A stretch of DNA of 64,000 nucleotides, taken from positions 1-64,000 of the forward strand of contig JAGKWS010000002.1 of assembly GCA_021151685.1 (NCBI GenBank), written 5' to 3'. Of this stretch, positions 8,654 through 17,155 are shown piece by piece (position 1 is the first letter of the stretch; every line of letters begins with the position of its first letter). The stretch is from Chitinophagaceae bacterium (GTDB lineage Bacteria > Bacteroidota > Bacteroidia > Chitinophagales > Chitinophagaceae). Both the position numbers and the translations under genes were made by a program. The notes below the pieces were generated by a model. It was given only the letters and a program-made list of their open reading frames with translations. It did not search any database and was not told the origin of the DNA.

Positions 8654-10532
8654 ATGAAAAGTGTACAAATTCTGTTATCCGTTCTGTTATATGGGAATGC
8701 ACAAGCACAAACTATTACTACGGTGGCAGGTATAGGTACTCCAGGTCTTACGGGGGATTGAGGGCTGGCTATTTCAGCTGAAATAGCCAGCCCTGCTGGG
8801 CTAAATTTTGACAATGATGGGAATCTATTGTTATGCGCTCAAATATTTGTTCATAAAGTTACATTCCCAACAAATATCATTACCAGAGTTGCAGGTAGTG
8901 ATACCGCTCTGGGGGGCCAACAGGTTGGGGCAATGGTGGACATACGACATGTGCCTCTGTTGTTAAGGCATACCAGATATGTACTGATGAAAATGACAAT
9001 TTGTACATTGCCGACCAGTGGTCGAGTCAGATAAGACGAATAGATGCCACTACCGGCACCATTACCCGATATGCGGGTAATGGTGTTGGTAGTACAGGAG
9101 ATAGTGGGCCAGCTACCGCTGCAAAATTCAATTCATTAGCATGTTTGGCTTTAGACTCTGTAGGACGCAAATTGTATATATCAGACTGCTTCAACTACAA
9201 AGTACGGGTTATTGACATGGTCACCGGTATCATTACGGCTTTTGCCGGCACGGGCACCAGTGGTTATACCGGCGATGGTGGGCCTGCTACTGCTGCAAGA
9301 TTCAGCCGGGTAATGGGGCTATGCCGCGACAAGGCGGGTAATTTGTACATTGGCGATTGGGATAATGCCCGTATACGCCGGGTAGATATAGCCACGGGTA
9401 TCGTTACCACCTATGCCGGCAATGGTACCATGGGCTATAGTGGCGATGGCGGGCCAGCCCTTAGTGCCAGCATAGCCAAACCTTTTTCGTTGTGTATGGA
9501 CACCTGCGACAATATGTACTTTTCTGATGAGGACAATCATGTAGTGCGGCGTATAGATGCCGCCAGTGGCATCATTACTACCGTGGCGGGCAGTGGTACT
9601 GCGGGCTATAGTGGCGATGGTGGGCCAGCATTGGCAGCCCAGTTCAATCATCCTACTGGTGTTATTATTGATAATGCCCACAATTTGTACATCAGCGACC
9701 ATTTCAATCACCGGGTGCGCAAAATGACCTATGTACCTCCTACCCCTACGGTGGCAGTAACCATAGCCCCCCTGCCCAACGATACGGTATGTGCCGGCAC
9801 GGCAGTAACCTATACGGCTACCGCCACTGGCACGGCCCCGCCTACCTACACATGGTACCGCAATGGTGTGGTGGTAAGTACCGCTGGTAGTACCTACACT
9901 TATACCCCCACCCATGCCGATAGTGTGCGTTGTGTAGCCACGGTGCAGGTGTGTGGCGTAGGCACCGCATGGGCCAGCAGCAACACCATACACATGGTAG
10001 TAACGCCACTCGTCATGCCCACCATCAGCCTTGGTGGCAGCACGGCGGCACCGCTGGGCAGTACGGTAACGGTTACTGCCACGGTGGCTGGTGCGGGCAG
10101 CAGCTACAACATAAGCTGGTACCGCAATGGCCTGCCATTGGCCACTACCACGGCACCATTGGTTACCTACACCAAAACAGCGGGTACCGATGCCATTACC
10201 GCCCGCCTGTCGTCTACCGATCCTACAGGCTGTTACGATACGGCTACAGCCGCCAGCCATACCGTACTGGTAGGCCCCAACGAGGTGGGTAACATAACCA
10301 CACAGCCCATGGCAGTAACTGTGAGCCCCAACCCGGTGCGTACGGTGCTGCGTATAGATGGCGATGTGCATACATGGCGCATCATGGGCATTACCGGTGC
10401 CGTATTGCTACAGGGTGGCCCACCGGCAGGTCATACCATATAGCCGTGCAAGACCTGCCCGCAGGCATGTACCATATAGAGCTGTGGACCTCTACTGGTG
10501 GGCGTGTGTTGCGTCGGTTTTTGAAGGAGTAG
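8654..10532 (+). pseudogene. broken NHL-repeat, T9SS-sorted secreted protein
   Basis: The frame starts with a signal peptide (MKSVQILLSVLLYGNAQAQ) and the first NHL repeat (TITTVAGIGTPGLTGD), then meets TGA at 8759-8761 where the repeat expects Gly. Reading on, a one-base loss in the G6 run at 8911-8916 changes frame. The main open part (9001-10443) has about four more NHL units (NLYIADQW, NLYIGDWDNARIRRVD, GYSGDGGPA) and two Ig/PKD-like domains (TYTWYRNG, ISWYRNG). A second shift near 10416-10421 detaches the T9SS tail (HIAVQDLPAGMYHIELW, then LRRFLKE, ending at 10532). NHL repeats form beta-propellers. The last 41 bp overlap the end of the homoserine dehydrogenase gene on the other strand. 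Sequencing error could explain the G-run shifts but not readily the stop. Confidence 0.8.
8761..8794. repeat. perfect 34-bp palindrome without spacer
   Basis: agggctggctatttcag (8761-8777) is followed directly by its exact reverse complement (8778-8794). The pairing ends at both sides (G opposite G). The first base is also the third base of the premature TGA codon in the NHL-repeat gene. Confidence 0.92.
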
Positions 10533-11751
10533 CATTCAAGAGTGGCTCAAATTCCAAAAGTGGTGCCAGCCCATCCTCATAAACTATGAGCGATGTTACT
10601 CCACTCTTCCACCAGTTGCCAGCAAGCGCGCTACTATGTATTATACCCGATATATGACAACGGTTTTCGGTGCTTATCCATTCATCTATACGCACAAAAT
10701 CTTCGTGACGCACATGCAACAGGCTGCGGTAACTGATGCATACTTTGAGATAGAAATCGCCGGATAGTAGTGTGCCTCCATGATGTAGCTTGTAATAGTC
10801 GTAGTAATAATTGTAGCGCAATGCCTGCAAGTCGCTCAGAACGGCCGATGCAGTTGGATTGCCACCGGCACCACGGCCACTAAAAAATTGAGTATCCAAA
10901 CTGCCTGCTACTTCTATGGCATTATATTCGTTGTGTATACCTGCTATTTTGCCTTGTTTGTTGATAAACTGTGGTAGTACAAAGGCGGCTATTTTACCAT
11001 CGGGCAACCTTTGCGCCCTTGCAACCAGCTTGATACATTGCCCACGGTCGGCGGCCAGTTTGGCATCGGCAGGGTGTATTTTATCTATGCCGCAGTACAA
11101 AGGTTTTTGCCCTGTAATGCCCCACGCATGTGCCAGCAGTATGGTTAGTTTGTTGGCAGCATCTTCGCCACCAATATCCAGTGTAGGGTCTTCTTCGGCA
11201 AAGCCTGCTACCTGTGCCTGCTGTAGTGCATCCGCAAAAGTGAGCCCGTTGGCCGTCATTTGTGACAGAATGTAGTTGGTAGAGCCATTCACAATACCAT
11301 GCAAACTCTTCAGTGAATCATTGGCATAATATTCTTCCAGATTTCTGATGATGGGTATGCCTGCACAGCATGCAGCCTCATAAAGTAGTGGCAAGCCGGT
11401 TGCCTGTGCCCGCTCTATCAATTCAGGCAGGTGGTCGGCCAGGGTCTTTTTCCCGGCAGTTACTACCGCCTTTCCATTGTCAAGCGCAGTGCATATTATT
11501 TCGTATGCTGCCAGTGGGTCGCTGGTGAGCTCTACAATTACGTTTATTTCGGGGTCTTGCAACAATTCGTTGCGATTGGTGGTAAACAATGAAGCATGCG
11601 CGTGGCGCACTTTGGCACCATCTCTGATGCATATACGCTTGATGCTGATGCCGCTTTCGGGTATGTTAGTCAGTGCTTCATACAAGCTGCTACCAGCAGT
11701 ACCAAAGCCAAAAAGGCCTATTATCAGTTCTTTCTTTTGTTGCAGTATCAT
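10492..11751 (-). CDS. hom: homoserine dehydrogenase (monofunctional)
   Basis: This 419-residue enzyme reduces aspartate semialdehyde to homoserine with NAD(P)H, the branch-point step to threonine and methionine. Residues 8-25 form the Rossmann entry (IIGLFGFGTAGSSLYEAL). AGKKTLAD supplies the conserved Lys, VNGSTNYILSQM follows, and the family signature is GFAEEDPTLDIGGEDAANK. The C-terminal ~80 residues after LSGDFYLKVCISY look like a degenerate ACT-type regulatory domain. There is no aspartokinase domain, unlike the ThrA fusion. It lies 47 nt downstream of the trans-sulfuration gene, both under the SAM riboswitch, which points to a methionine-dedicated enzyme. The stop codon overlaps the decayed NHL gene on the other strand. 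Confidence 0.93.
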   Translation of the reverse strand: MILQQKKELIIGLFGFGTAGSSLYEALTNIPESGISIKRICIRDGAKVRHAHASLFTTNRNELLQDPEINVIVELTSDPLAAYEIICTALDNGKAVVTAGKKTLADHLPELIERAQATGLPLLYEAACCAGIPIIRNLEEYYANDSLKSLHGIVNGSTNYILSQMTANGLTFADALQQAQVAGFAEEDPTLDIGGEDAANKLTILLAHAWGITGQKPLYCGIDKIHPADAKLAADRGQCIKLVARAQRLPDGKIAAFVLPQFINKQGKIAGIHNEYNAIEVAGSLDTQFFSGRGAGGNPTASAVLSDLQALRYNYYYDYYKLHHGGTLLSGDFYLKVCISYRSLLHVRHEDFVRIDEWISTENRCHISGIIHSSALAGNWWKSGVTSLIVYEDGLAPLLEFEPLLNATPSKTDATHAHQ

Positions 11752-11798
11752 TTGTCAGTTTTTTGTTGTGGAATAAATTGAATGTGTACAAGGAACAT

Positions 11799-12995
11799 TT
11801 ACAGCCATATGGCGGCAACTTTGTTTGCCCTGGTTACCTGTCGGTTGTACAAAAGCTGGTCCAAAGCTTGTTCCAGATCGGCTATCAGGTCTTCAGCTTC
11901 TTCCAGCCCCACACTCAGCCTTATCAAACTGTCGGTAACGCCAGCGGCCCTGCGTGTGTCGGCTGGTATACTTTTGTGCGTCATTGTTGCCGGGTGGCAC
12001 AGCAGGCTTTTTACACCTCCAAGGCTTTCTGCCAGCTTGAACAGTTTGGTGCTGCATACTATCGTTTTGGCTGCGTCTTCTGTGTCGTTTCTCAGTGTAA
12101 AAGATACAACACCACCATATCCCCCTCTTTGCTGCGCAGAGGCTACCTTATGATTGTGGTGAGATACGAGGCCCGGATAGTATACCTGTGCTATTGCAGG
12201 GTGTTGTGTCAGATATTCAGCTACTTTTTGTGCATTGGCCGAATGGGCGCGTACGCGTAAATGCAGTGTTTCTATGCCCCGTATGGTCAACCAGCTATCG
12301 TGGGGCGACAGTATGGCTCCACTGGCATTTTGTATAAACTTTATCTGATCGCCCAACTCTTTGTTTGCCGTTACTACCAGACCGGCTATGAGGTCGCTGT
12401 GCCCACCCAGGTACTTTGTAGCACTGTGTACCACAACATCGGCCCCCAGACGTATGGGCGTTTGTAAGGCAGGCGATGCAAAGGTGTTGTCTACACAGAG
12501 TATGGCACCATTTTCGTGTGCAATGGTGGCTATGGCTTGTATGTCGCTAATCTTCAAAGTAGGGTTGGTAGGTGTTTCCAGCCATACCAATTTGGTGTTG
12601 GGGGTAAAAGCCGCTGCTACATTGCGTATATCGGTAGTGTCGGTATAGTTTACCTTGATGCCGAACTTGGCATATATGTGGGTAAACAGACGAAAGGCAC
12701 CGCCATATATGTCGTCTACTGCCAGTATTTCATCGCCGCCTTTCAGCAGTTTCACTACGGCATCTATTGCAGCAAGGCCACTGGCAAAGGCAAAACCTGC
12801 TTCGCCGTACTCCAGCTTTGCAATGGTTTGCTCCAGCACCTGCCGGGTAGGGTTGTTGCTTCGGGCATAGTCGAACCCCTTGTGAACGCCGGGGGCATCT
12901 TGTACAAATGTGGATGTTTGGTATATGGGTACTGAAATAGAACCTGTCAGGCTATCTACCGGAATGCTGTGTATCAGTTGTGTTGCGTTGCTCAT
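11799..12995 (-). CDS. metB: PLP-dependent trans-sulfuration enzyme (cystathionine gamma-synthase / beta-lyase type)
   Basis: A 398-residue Cys/Met-metabolism PLP enzyme. Motifs in order: SVPIYQTSTFVQ, YARSNNPTRQVLE, FASGLAAIDAV, WLETPTNPTLKI, the cofactor site CVDNTFASP, and the Schiff-base Lys in SATKYLGGHSDLIAG. Family members join an activated homoserine to cysteine (MetB), cleave cystathionine (MetC/CGL) or use sulfide (MetZ); sequence alone does not decide, so the symbol is tentative. The start is set at MSNATQLIHSIPVD; an in-frame ATG at 13085 would add 30 residues that do not resemble the family. It is the first gene after the SAM-I riboswitch, which argues for a biosynthetic MetB-like role with homoserine dehydrogenase next to it. 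Confidence 0.88.
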   Translation of the reverse strand: MSNATQLIHSIPVDSLTGSISVPIYQTSTFVQDAPGVHKGFDYARSNNPTRQVLEQTIAKLEYGEAGFAFASGLAAIDAVVKLLKGGDEILAVDDIYGGAFRLFTHIYAKFGIKVNYTDTTDIRNVAAAFTPNTKLVWLETPTNPTLKISDIQAIATIAHENGAILCVDNTFASPALQTPIRLGADVVVHSATKYLGGHSDLIAGLVVTANKELGDQIKFIQNASGAILSPHDSWLTIRGIETLHLRVRAHSANAQKVAEYLTQHPAIAQVYYPGLVSHHNHKVASAQQRGGYGGVVSFTLRNDTEDAAKTIVCSTKLFKLAESLGGVKSLLCHPATMTHKSIPADTRRAAGVTDSLIRLSVGLEEAEDLIADLEQALDQLLYNRQVTRANKVAAIWL

Positions 12996-13104
12996 CGCTT
13001 TCTGTTTTTGGTTGATGGTGAAACAATACCGTTCCAAAACACTATTTATCAGAAAGCCTGCCGGATGAACTTGCCTATTCTTCACTACCCGGGATTGTGT
13101 GAAA

Positions 13105-13138
13105 AATAAAAAAGCTCCCCCGATAGGTCAGAGGAGCT
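13105..13138 (-). terminator. riboswitch-controlled intrinsic terminator
   Basis: On the minus strand AGCTCCTC (13138-13131) pairs with GGGGAGCT (13120-13113), including one G-U pair, with a 10-nt loop. A run of T residues broken by one A follows. It lies between the SAM aptamer and the trans-sulfuration gene, 110 nt before the start codon. Its 5' arm and loop contain TCTGACCTATC, complementary at 10 of 11 positions to the 3' side of the aptamer P1 helix. Confidence 0.85.
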
Positions 13139-13188
13139 ATTATCATGTAGTCGCCGTCGCGACTGAAAAATTAGATGATTGCGTCTGA

Positions 13189-13295
13189 CTTATCTACCCC
13201 GTTTCCGGGATGGAATTAGCACCAGTTCCTGTATTGCCATACAGGGAGGTTGCTAAGGCTTCGCAGGGCCATAACCCTCTGCCTTTCTTGATAAG
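13189..13295 (-). ncRNA. SAM-I (S-box) riboswitch aptamer
   Basis: Minus-strand reading gives the S-box core: CTTATCAAGAAAGGCAGAGG at the 5' side, then GCCTTAGCAACC, then GGTGCTAATTCC, and a closing GATAAG. The P1 helix is CTTATC (13295-13290) with GATAAG (13194-13189). Established for the class: SAM binding stabilises P1 and leads to termination upstream of methionine genes. Here it precedes the trans-sulfuration and homoserine dehydrogenase genes. A small hairpin (13149-13164, agtcgc/gcgact) sits between aptamer and terminator. Confidence 0.95.
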
Positions 13296-13314
13296 TAATG
13301 TATAAGAACTGGTG

Positions 13315-13347
13315 CAAAGGTAAATTTCAAAAATCCATTTCTCCAAA
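13315..13347 (-). promoter_or_regulatory. Bacteroidota-type promoter for the SAM riboswitch operon
   Basis: Minus strand: TTTG (13347-13344), a 21-nt spacer, then TACCTTTG (13322-13315), matching the TTTG / TAnnTTTG consensus. The aptamer starts about 20 nt downstream. Confidence 0.75.
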
Positions 13348-13388
13348 TATTTTTTGAAACTATTTTTCTACCTCCAAGGTATAAAACG

Positions 13389-13417
13389 CCGAAACCCACA
13401 CTTGGTGCGGGTTTCGG
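13389..13417 (-). terminator. terminator downstream of the DUF5723 gene
   Basis: ccgaaaccc (13389-13397) pairs perfectly with gggtttcgg (13409-13417), with an 11-nt loop. The minus-strand exit is CGTTTTAT and the plus-strand exit is TAAAAAA. It sits 8 bp past 13425, where the alternative reading frame of the DUF5723 gene would stop. Confidence 0.75.
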
Positions 13418-13557
13418 TAAAAAATCATTCGCCATCTGGTCTCTTTTCCGGTGCCTTATTTTCGGTGGCATCATCGGCAGAGTCAGCGGCTGGAAGCCGC
13501 ATCAGGCTACGATTGTCTTGTTGCAAAGGCTCGCGTGCTAACACATTTCCGGTTACC

Positions 13558-14898
13558 TTATTTTTTTTTTGCCCTGTCGCCAAACGTCAGGTTCATTCCA
13601 AGGTTCACATTCATATTCTTGCTGTCCAATGGTTTTACCGATGCCCACCAATTGTCTGTTGTCAGGTACCATTGCATACCGGCAAATCGTGCCACTATAC
13701 CTCCACCTACGTTAAAGAGCGACCCGGTCTTCATGGTATAAGACAACGCACCGGAAAGGTGTTTGTTTAGCGTAATGCGGTAGAACAAAGTAGAAGCAAC
13801 AATCATCTTTTTGCTAAACTTTTGTGTGCTGAACTGTGCACCAACTGTATGCATTTTGCCAAGGTCGTAGCTACCCATTGCAAAAAACTCTACGGGTAAA
13901 GATGTGGTATAATCTTCGCTGCTCTTATTGAATTTGATTATATTAATAACCGAATCTATATACTGGTCTGTTGACAATATGCCGCTTGTGTCGCCCTGAA
14001 ACAAGGGGGCTATATCAAAACCTTCGAAGGTAAATGAGGTGGGCCCTGCCGAATAGTTGTGTACATTGCTCTTCCACCTGATATACCCCAAATTGTTGAT
14101 GCCGGCAGCTATTTTCAATTTTTCGTTCAGTTGGTAACTGGCACCCAAGTCTATGCCCAATCCTTTGTTTTTTGTATTGAATGCATACCCTGGAAAGCTC
14201 ATTCTGTTCTCGGCACGGTCTGCACTATCGGCTAAGCCACTGGTTTGCACATTCATTTCTGTTTGGGCTGTCAGTGCATAATAGTCGGCATCGGTATATA
14301 CATTCAGGTACGATGTACGCGTATTGATGTTTGTTTTTCCGAACAGCAATTTAGGGCTCGCACCAAACGTCCATTTCCCCCAATTGTACGTGCCGTGCAG
14401 TGCATACTCTCTGTACCACGACGCATTCAACCCAAAATCGCCAATATTTAGTGATTTACCTATGTAGGCACCATTGCCATACCATGCAAACCTAAAGAGG
14501 TCTTTGGGGTACATGAAGCGTACATCGGCCCTGTCTGAAACAGAGAAACCGGCAGTAAAGTTGCCCATAGACATGTTGGCAGACAGCAACGATATGTTGG
14601 CTCCAAATGCTACCAAATTTCTATCCTTCAGGTTGTCTATAAACTTCGATGGGTTGATACTAACTGTACTATCATTTACTCTGTTGAACAAACTATTATA
14701 AGTGAAGCCAGAGTTGAATATATAAAATGATATGCCAGATAACACGGGTATGCCTACCGACAATTTTACATCTGTCTGATTGGACGCATTCACCCACTGC
14801 GATTGATGTAACTGTGGCAGCAACTTCATAGTGTATGAATCTTGTGCACCAGCCAACAATGGCATGCCTAATAATAATGATAATGTAATTTTTTTCAT
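13558..14898 (-). CDS. DUF5723-like outer-membrane beta-barrel protein
   Basis: The protein has 446 residues starting MKKITLSLLLGMPLLAGAQ, a clear signal peptide. The N-terminal pattern (MKLLPQLHQSQWVNASNQ), repeated amphipathic strands and a last strand NVNLGMNLTFGDRA fit the DUF5723 barrel family, related in style to PorP/SprF-type proteins. Function is unknown; some relatives sit with gliding or T9SS genes. The coding frame ends in an A10 run followed by TAA. One base fewer would continue for 45 codons to TGA at 13425, just before the terminator, so the annotated end may be a frameshift artefact or a slippage site. An ATG 11 codons upstream overlaps the previous gene and lacks signal-peptide character. 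It forms an operon with the lipoprotein gene 10 nt upstream. Confidence 0.75.
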   Translation of the reverse strand: MKKITLSLLLGMPLLAGAQDSYTMKLLPQLHQSQWVNASNQTDVKLSVGIPVLSGISFYIFNSGFTYNSLFNRVNDSTVSINPSKFIDNLKDRNLVAFGANISLLSANMSMGNFTAGFSVSDRADVRFMYPKDLFRFAWYGNGAYIGKSLNIGDFGLNASWYREYALHGTYNWGKWTFGASPKLLFGKTNINTRTSYLNVYTDADYYALTAQTEMNVQTSGLADSADRAENRMSFPGYAFNTKNKGLGIDLGASYQLNEKLKIAAGINNLGYIRWKSNVHNYSAGPTSFTFEGFDIAPLFQGDTSGILSTDQYIDSVINIIKFNKSSEDYTTSLPVEFFAMGSYDLGKMHTVGAQFSTQKFSKKMIVASTLFYRITLNKHLSGALSYTMKTGSLFNVGGGIVARFAGMQWYLTTDNWWASVKPLDSKNMNVNLGMNLTFGDRAKKK

Positions 14899-14908
14899 AA
14901 GCGTCGTT

Positions 14909-16486
14909 CTATAGATCTGTAGATGAAACATTGAGCTTAAATCGGAATGCCAGCTTCAAAATCAGGTTATTGGATGACTGTATTTTTACATCACCCGGAC
15001 CACTCGATTTCAGTTGCCCCCTCATTACAGCATATTTTACTTTGGGTGCCATACGATTATACTCCTCGCGACTCATCTCGAAATTGGTTATTGCCTTGGT
15101 GCGTCCGTTTACTTGTCCATTGGCATCTACCGGGGCTTGTCCTAATACATCGTTGGTGGTAGGTACCAATGAGTCGAGGAAGTTGTAGTTTTCATCGGCA
15201 AAATACAACTGAACATTGCCATATAATGGTAGCGCGTTGTCCATCAGCAACTTGAATTCTGCCTTATTCACCAGGCTGCTATCTTCGGGCAGTTTGAGGT
15301 CTACTGTGTCTTGCAATGCAAATTCTATAATGTGGAACCAAGCTGGCAGCTCTGCTGCTGCTTCCAGTGTCACACGGCTACTGTCTGTAACAAAACTATA
15401 TACCGGTGTACTGCCTCCTGGGTTTATCCTTATTCTGCCGGCATAAATCACTTCGTTCGGTGCCGGGTTGAATACATTTTGTACGGTACTATTGGTACTG
15501 TCTATAGTTGTCTTGGATACAACTGTCTCGCCGGGGGTAACGGCACCGGCAACTGTTATGGCTGGATAAGTCATATTGACATTCACCCCCTTGTTGGTAC
15601 GGCCAAACAGTTGGTCGAACTGGGCAGATACTCCCAACCCTACCGAGTTGCGGAAGGTGAGATGTATCATAGGATTGCGAATGAAGATGTTGGCAGACAA
15701 TGTGTTATCGAACACACCTATATAAATGGTGTCGTAAGGAATAGGTATGGTGTATGAGCCGAGGAAGCCATCTATAAAGCTGTATTGTAAACTTTGCAAA
15801 CTTACATTGGCCGAAATGCTATTGGTGGGAGCCAGTGGCTGACCAGATCCGGTAAGTGTGTAGCGAATTTTGTAGGCCACATAGTTTTTAGCGGTACTAC
15901 CATTGGTAAGATCGAAACTATAACCGGCAAGACTAACACTTGTATTGCCAGTGCCCGAAGGTGCAATGCTGGCAGTTACTTGCAGCGGGGTTCCGTCTTT
16001 CTTCACATTGGGGAAGATGATGGTGGCATTAATGCTGTGTGCAAATGTAGAATTGATAGAAAAATTCAAACTACCCGATTTTACATTGATGTGTGCCAAT
16101 TGTGCACCGCTGGTATCGGTATAGGTAAAGTGGTTAGAGAAAGAATCGGTAAAACTGCCCGAAAATGCAGGTATGCTTTGTGGCAATGAAAGATTGATGC
16201 CACCAGTGCTGAATGACTGGTCTTGAATGAGCACATAGTCTGACACCCTGCGCGAAAACACATCGCTTGCATAATGCAGCGAGTATACGCCATTGCCATC
16301 TTCGCTTATCACAGTTCCTGTTTTTACAATGTTCTTCAGGGTAAGCGTAGAATTGATGAGCGGTAATGCCCAATCGGGCTGCCAATCTTCGATAGTCAGG
16401 TGCTTAAAATCGAAGTCCTTTTTTCTAAGACATGAGGAGGCTCCTATCAGGGCTACTATCGTCAGAAAACCAATGATTTTTTTCAT
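14909..16486 (-). CDS. lipoprotein of unknown function
   Basis: This 525-residue protein starts MKKIIGFLTIVALIGASSC, a lipoprotein signal with the lipid-bearing Cys at 19. The next residues RKKDFDF lie just after the Cys. The body has alternating beta-strand patterns with no motif I can name (WQPDWALPLINSTLTLKNI near the start; repeated GTWFHI/IEFALQDTVDL-like strands later). It is probably an outer-membrane-anchored beta-rich protein. It is co-transcribed with the DUF5723 barrel downstream, so a joint envelope role is likely (inference). A perfect inverted repeat lies 17 nt upstream of the start codon. Confidence 0.7.
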   Translation of the reverse strand: MKKIIGFLTIVALIGASSCLRKKDFDFKHLTIEDWQPDWALPLINSTLTLKNIVKTGTVISEDGNGVYSLHYASDVFSRRVSDYVLIQDQSFSTGGINLSLPQSIPAFSGSFTDSFSNHFTYTDTSGAQLAHINVKSGSLNFSINSTFAHSINATIIFPNVKKDGTPLQVTASIAPSGTGNTSVSLAGYSFDLTNGSTAKNYVAYKIRYTLTGSGQPLAPTNSISANVSLQSLQYSFIDGFLGSYTIPIPYDTIYIGVFDNTLSANIFIRNPMIHLTFRNSVGLGVSAQFDQLFGRTNKGVNVNMTYPAITVAGAVTPGETVVSKTTIDSTNSTVQNVFNPAPNEVIYAGRIRINPGGSTPVYSFVTDSSRVTLEAAAELPAWFHIIEFALQDTVDLKLPEDSSLVNKAEFKLLMDNALPLYGNVQLYFADENYNFLDSLVPTTNDVLGQAPVDANGQVNGRTKAITNFEMSREEYNRMAPKVKYAVMRGQLKSSGPGDVKIQSSNNLILKLAFRFKLNVSSTDL

Positions 16487-16502
16487 ATCAATGATAGTTT
16501 AA

Positions 16503-16540
16503 CGCATTGGTGTCACAAATACAAATTGTACACCAATGCG
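16503..16540. promoter_or_regulatory. perfect 11-bp inverted repeat upstream of the lipoprotein gene
   Basis: cgcattggtgt (16503-16513) and acaccaatgcg (16530-16540) are exact reverse complements separated by 16 nt. There is no T run, so it is not a normal terminator. It could be an operator for a dimeric regulator or a leader hairpin of the lipoprotein-DUF5723 operon. Confidence 0.55.
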
Positions 16541-16621
16541 GGGTAAAAGTAATAAATATGTTGTTCAAATTGCTATATATGTTGACAATTCTTTTGTGTT
16601 TGCACACCGAATAATGTTAGG

Positions 16622-17128
16622 TCAAACCCACTTTTCGTACAGTAGTCGCGTTAGTTTGTAGCCCTCTTGTTGTAGTAGTGCCTTCATGGGTTCATTATTC
16701 CAAAGTGTATACCGCGTGAATCGGCTGATACCCATGCCGGTAAATTGCATTTCAATCTGCTGGTTCAGGGTTCGGTACACCCCTTTTCCGCGCCATTCTG
16801 GCAGCACATAACCGTCCGATATATAGGCTATGGTGCCACTGGCCTCTTCGCAACGGCTTTCGTCTTCCTCTTCGGTATATCCAAAAATAAATGCAATCAT
16901 TCTATCGCGCCACCATGCCGCCCAAAACTGTCCGTTGTTTTGTGCCTGCATGTCCATAACATGCTGCATATAGTTATCGGCTATGTCGCTCCACAGTGCC
17001 GTTCTTGGGTACAGGCTCTTTTCATGTTCATGCAGCATGCGCATCAGTTCGCACACTGGTGCATAGTGGTTGCGCACTACTATGGGTTCAATAATCAGTT
17101 CGCTGGTATCGTATATTAGCATGGTCAT
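16622..17128 (-). CDS. GNAT-family N-acetyltransferase
   Basis: A 168-residue cytosolic protein with the GNAT fold. The acetyl-CoA loop is VLPEWRGKGVYRTLNQQIE (R-G-K-G-V), preceded by strand AYISDGY and followed by a C-terminal NNEPMKALLQQEGYK, typical of the last helix and strand. The acceptor substrate is unknown. It lies 27 nt downstream of the DUF3857 gene and may share its transcript. The start could also be the second Met (17122). Confidence 0.82.
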   Translation of the reverse strand: MTMLIYDTSELIIEPIVVRNHYAPVCELMRMLHEHEKSLYPRTALWSDIADNYMQHVMDMQAQNNGQFWAAWWRDRMIAFIFGYTEEEDESRCEEASGTIAYISDGYVLPEWRGKGVYRTLNQQIEMQFTGMGISRFTRYTLWNNEPMKALLQQEGYKLTRLLYEKWV

Positions 17129-17155
17129 TCTTTTTAGGGAAGAAATTCATGTATT

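Noticed and set aside
8911..8916. programmed frameshifting to express the whole NHL gene
   Set aside because: A stop codon upstream of the G6 run and a second shift downstream would also have to be bypassed; decay or error is simpler.
9319..10371. 350-codon open frame on the minus strand opposite the NHL-repeat gene
   Set aside because: It is a mirror of the repetitive NHL and Ig-like coding sequence, rich in Tyr, His and Gly, with no family pattern or start signals.
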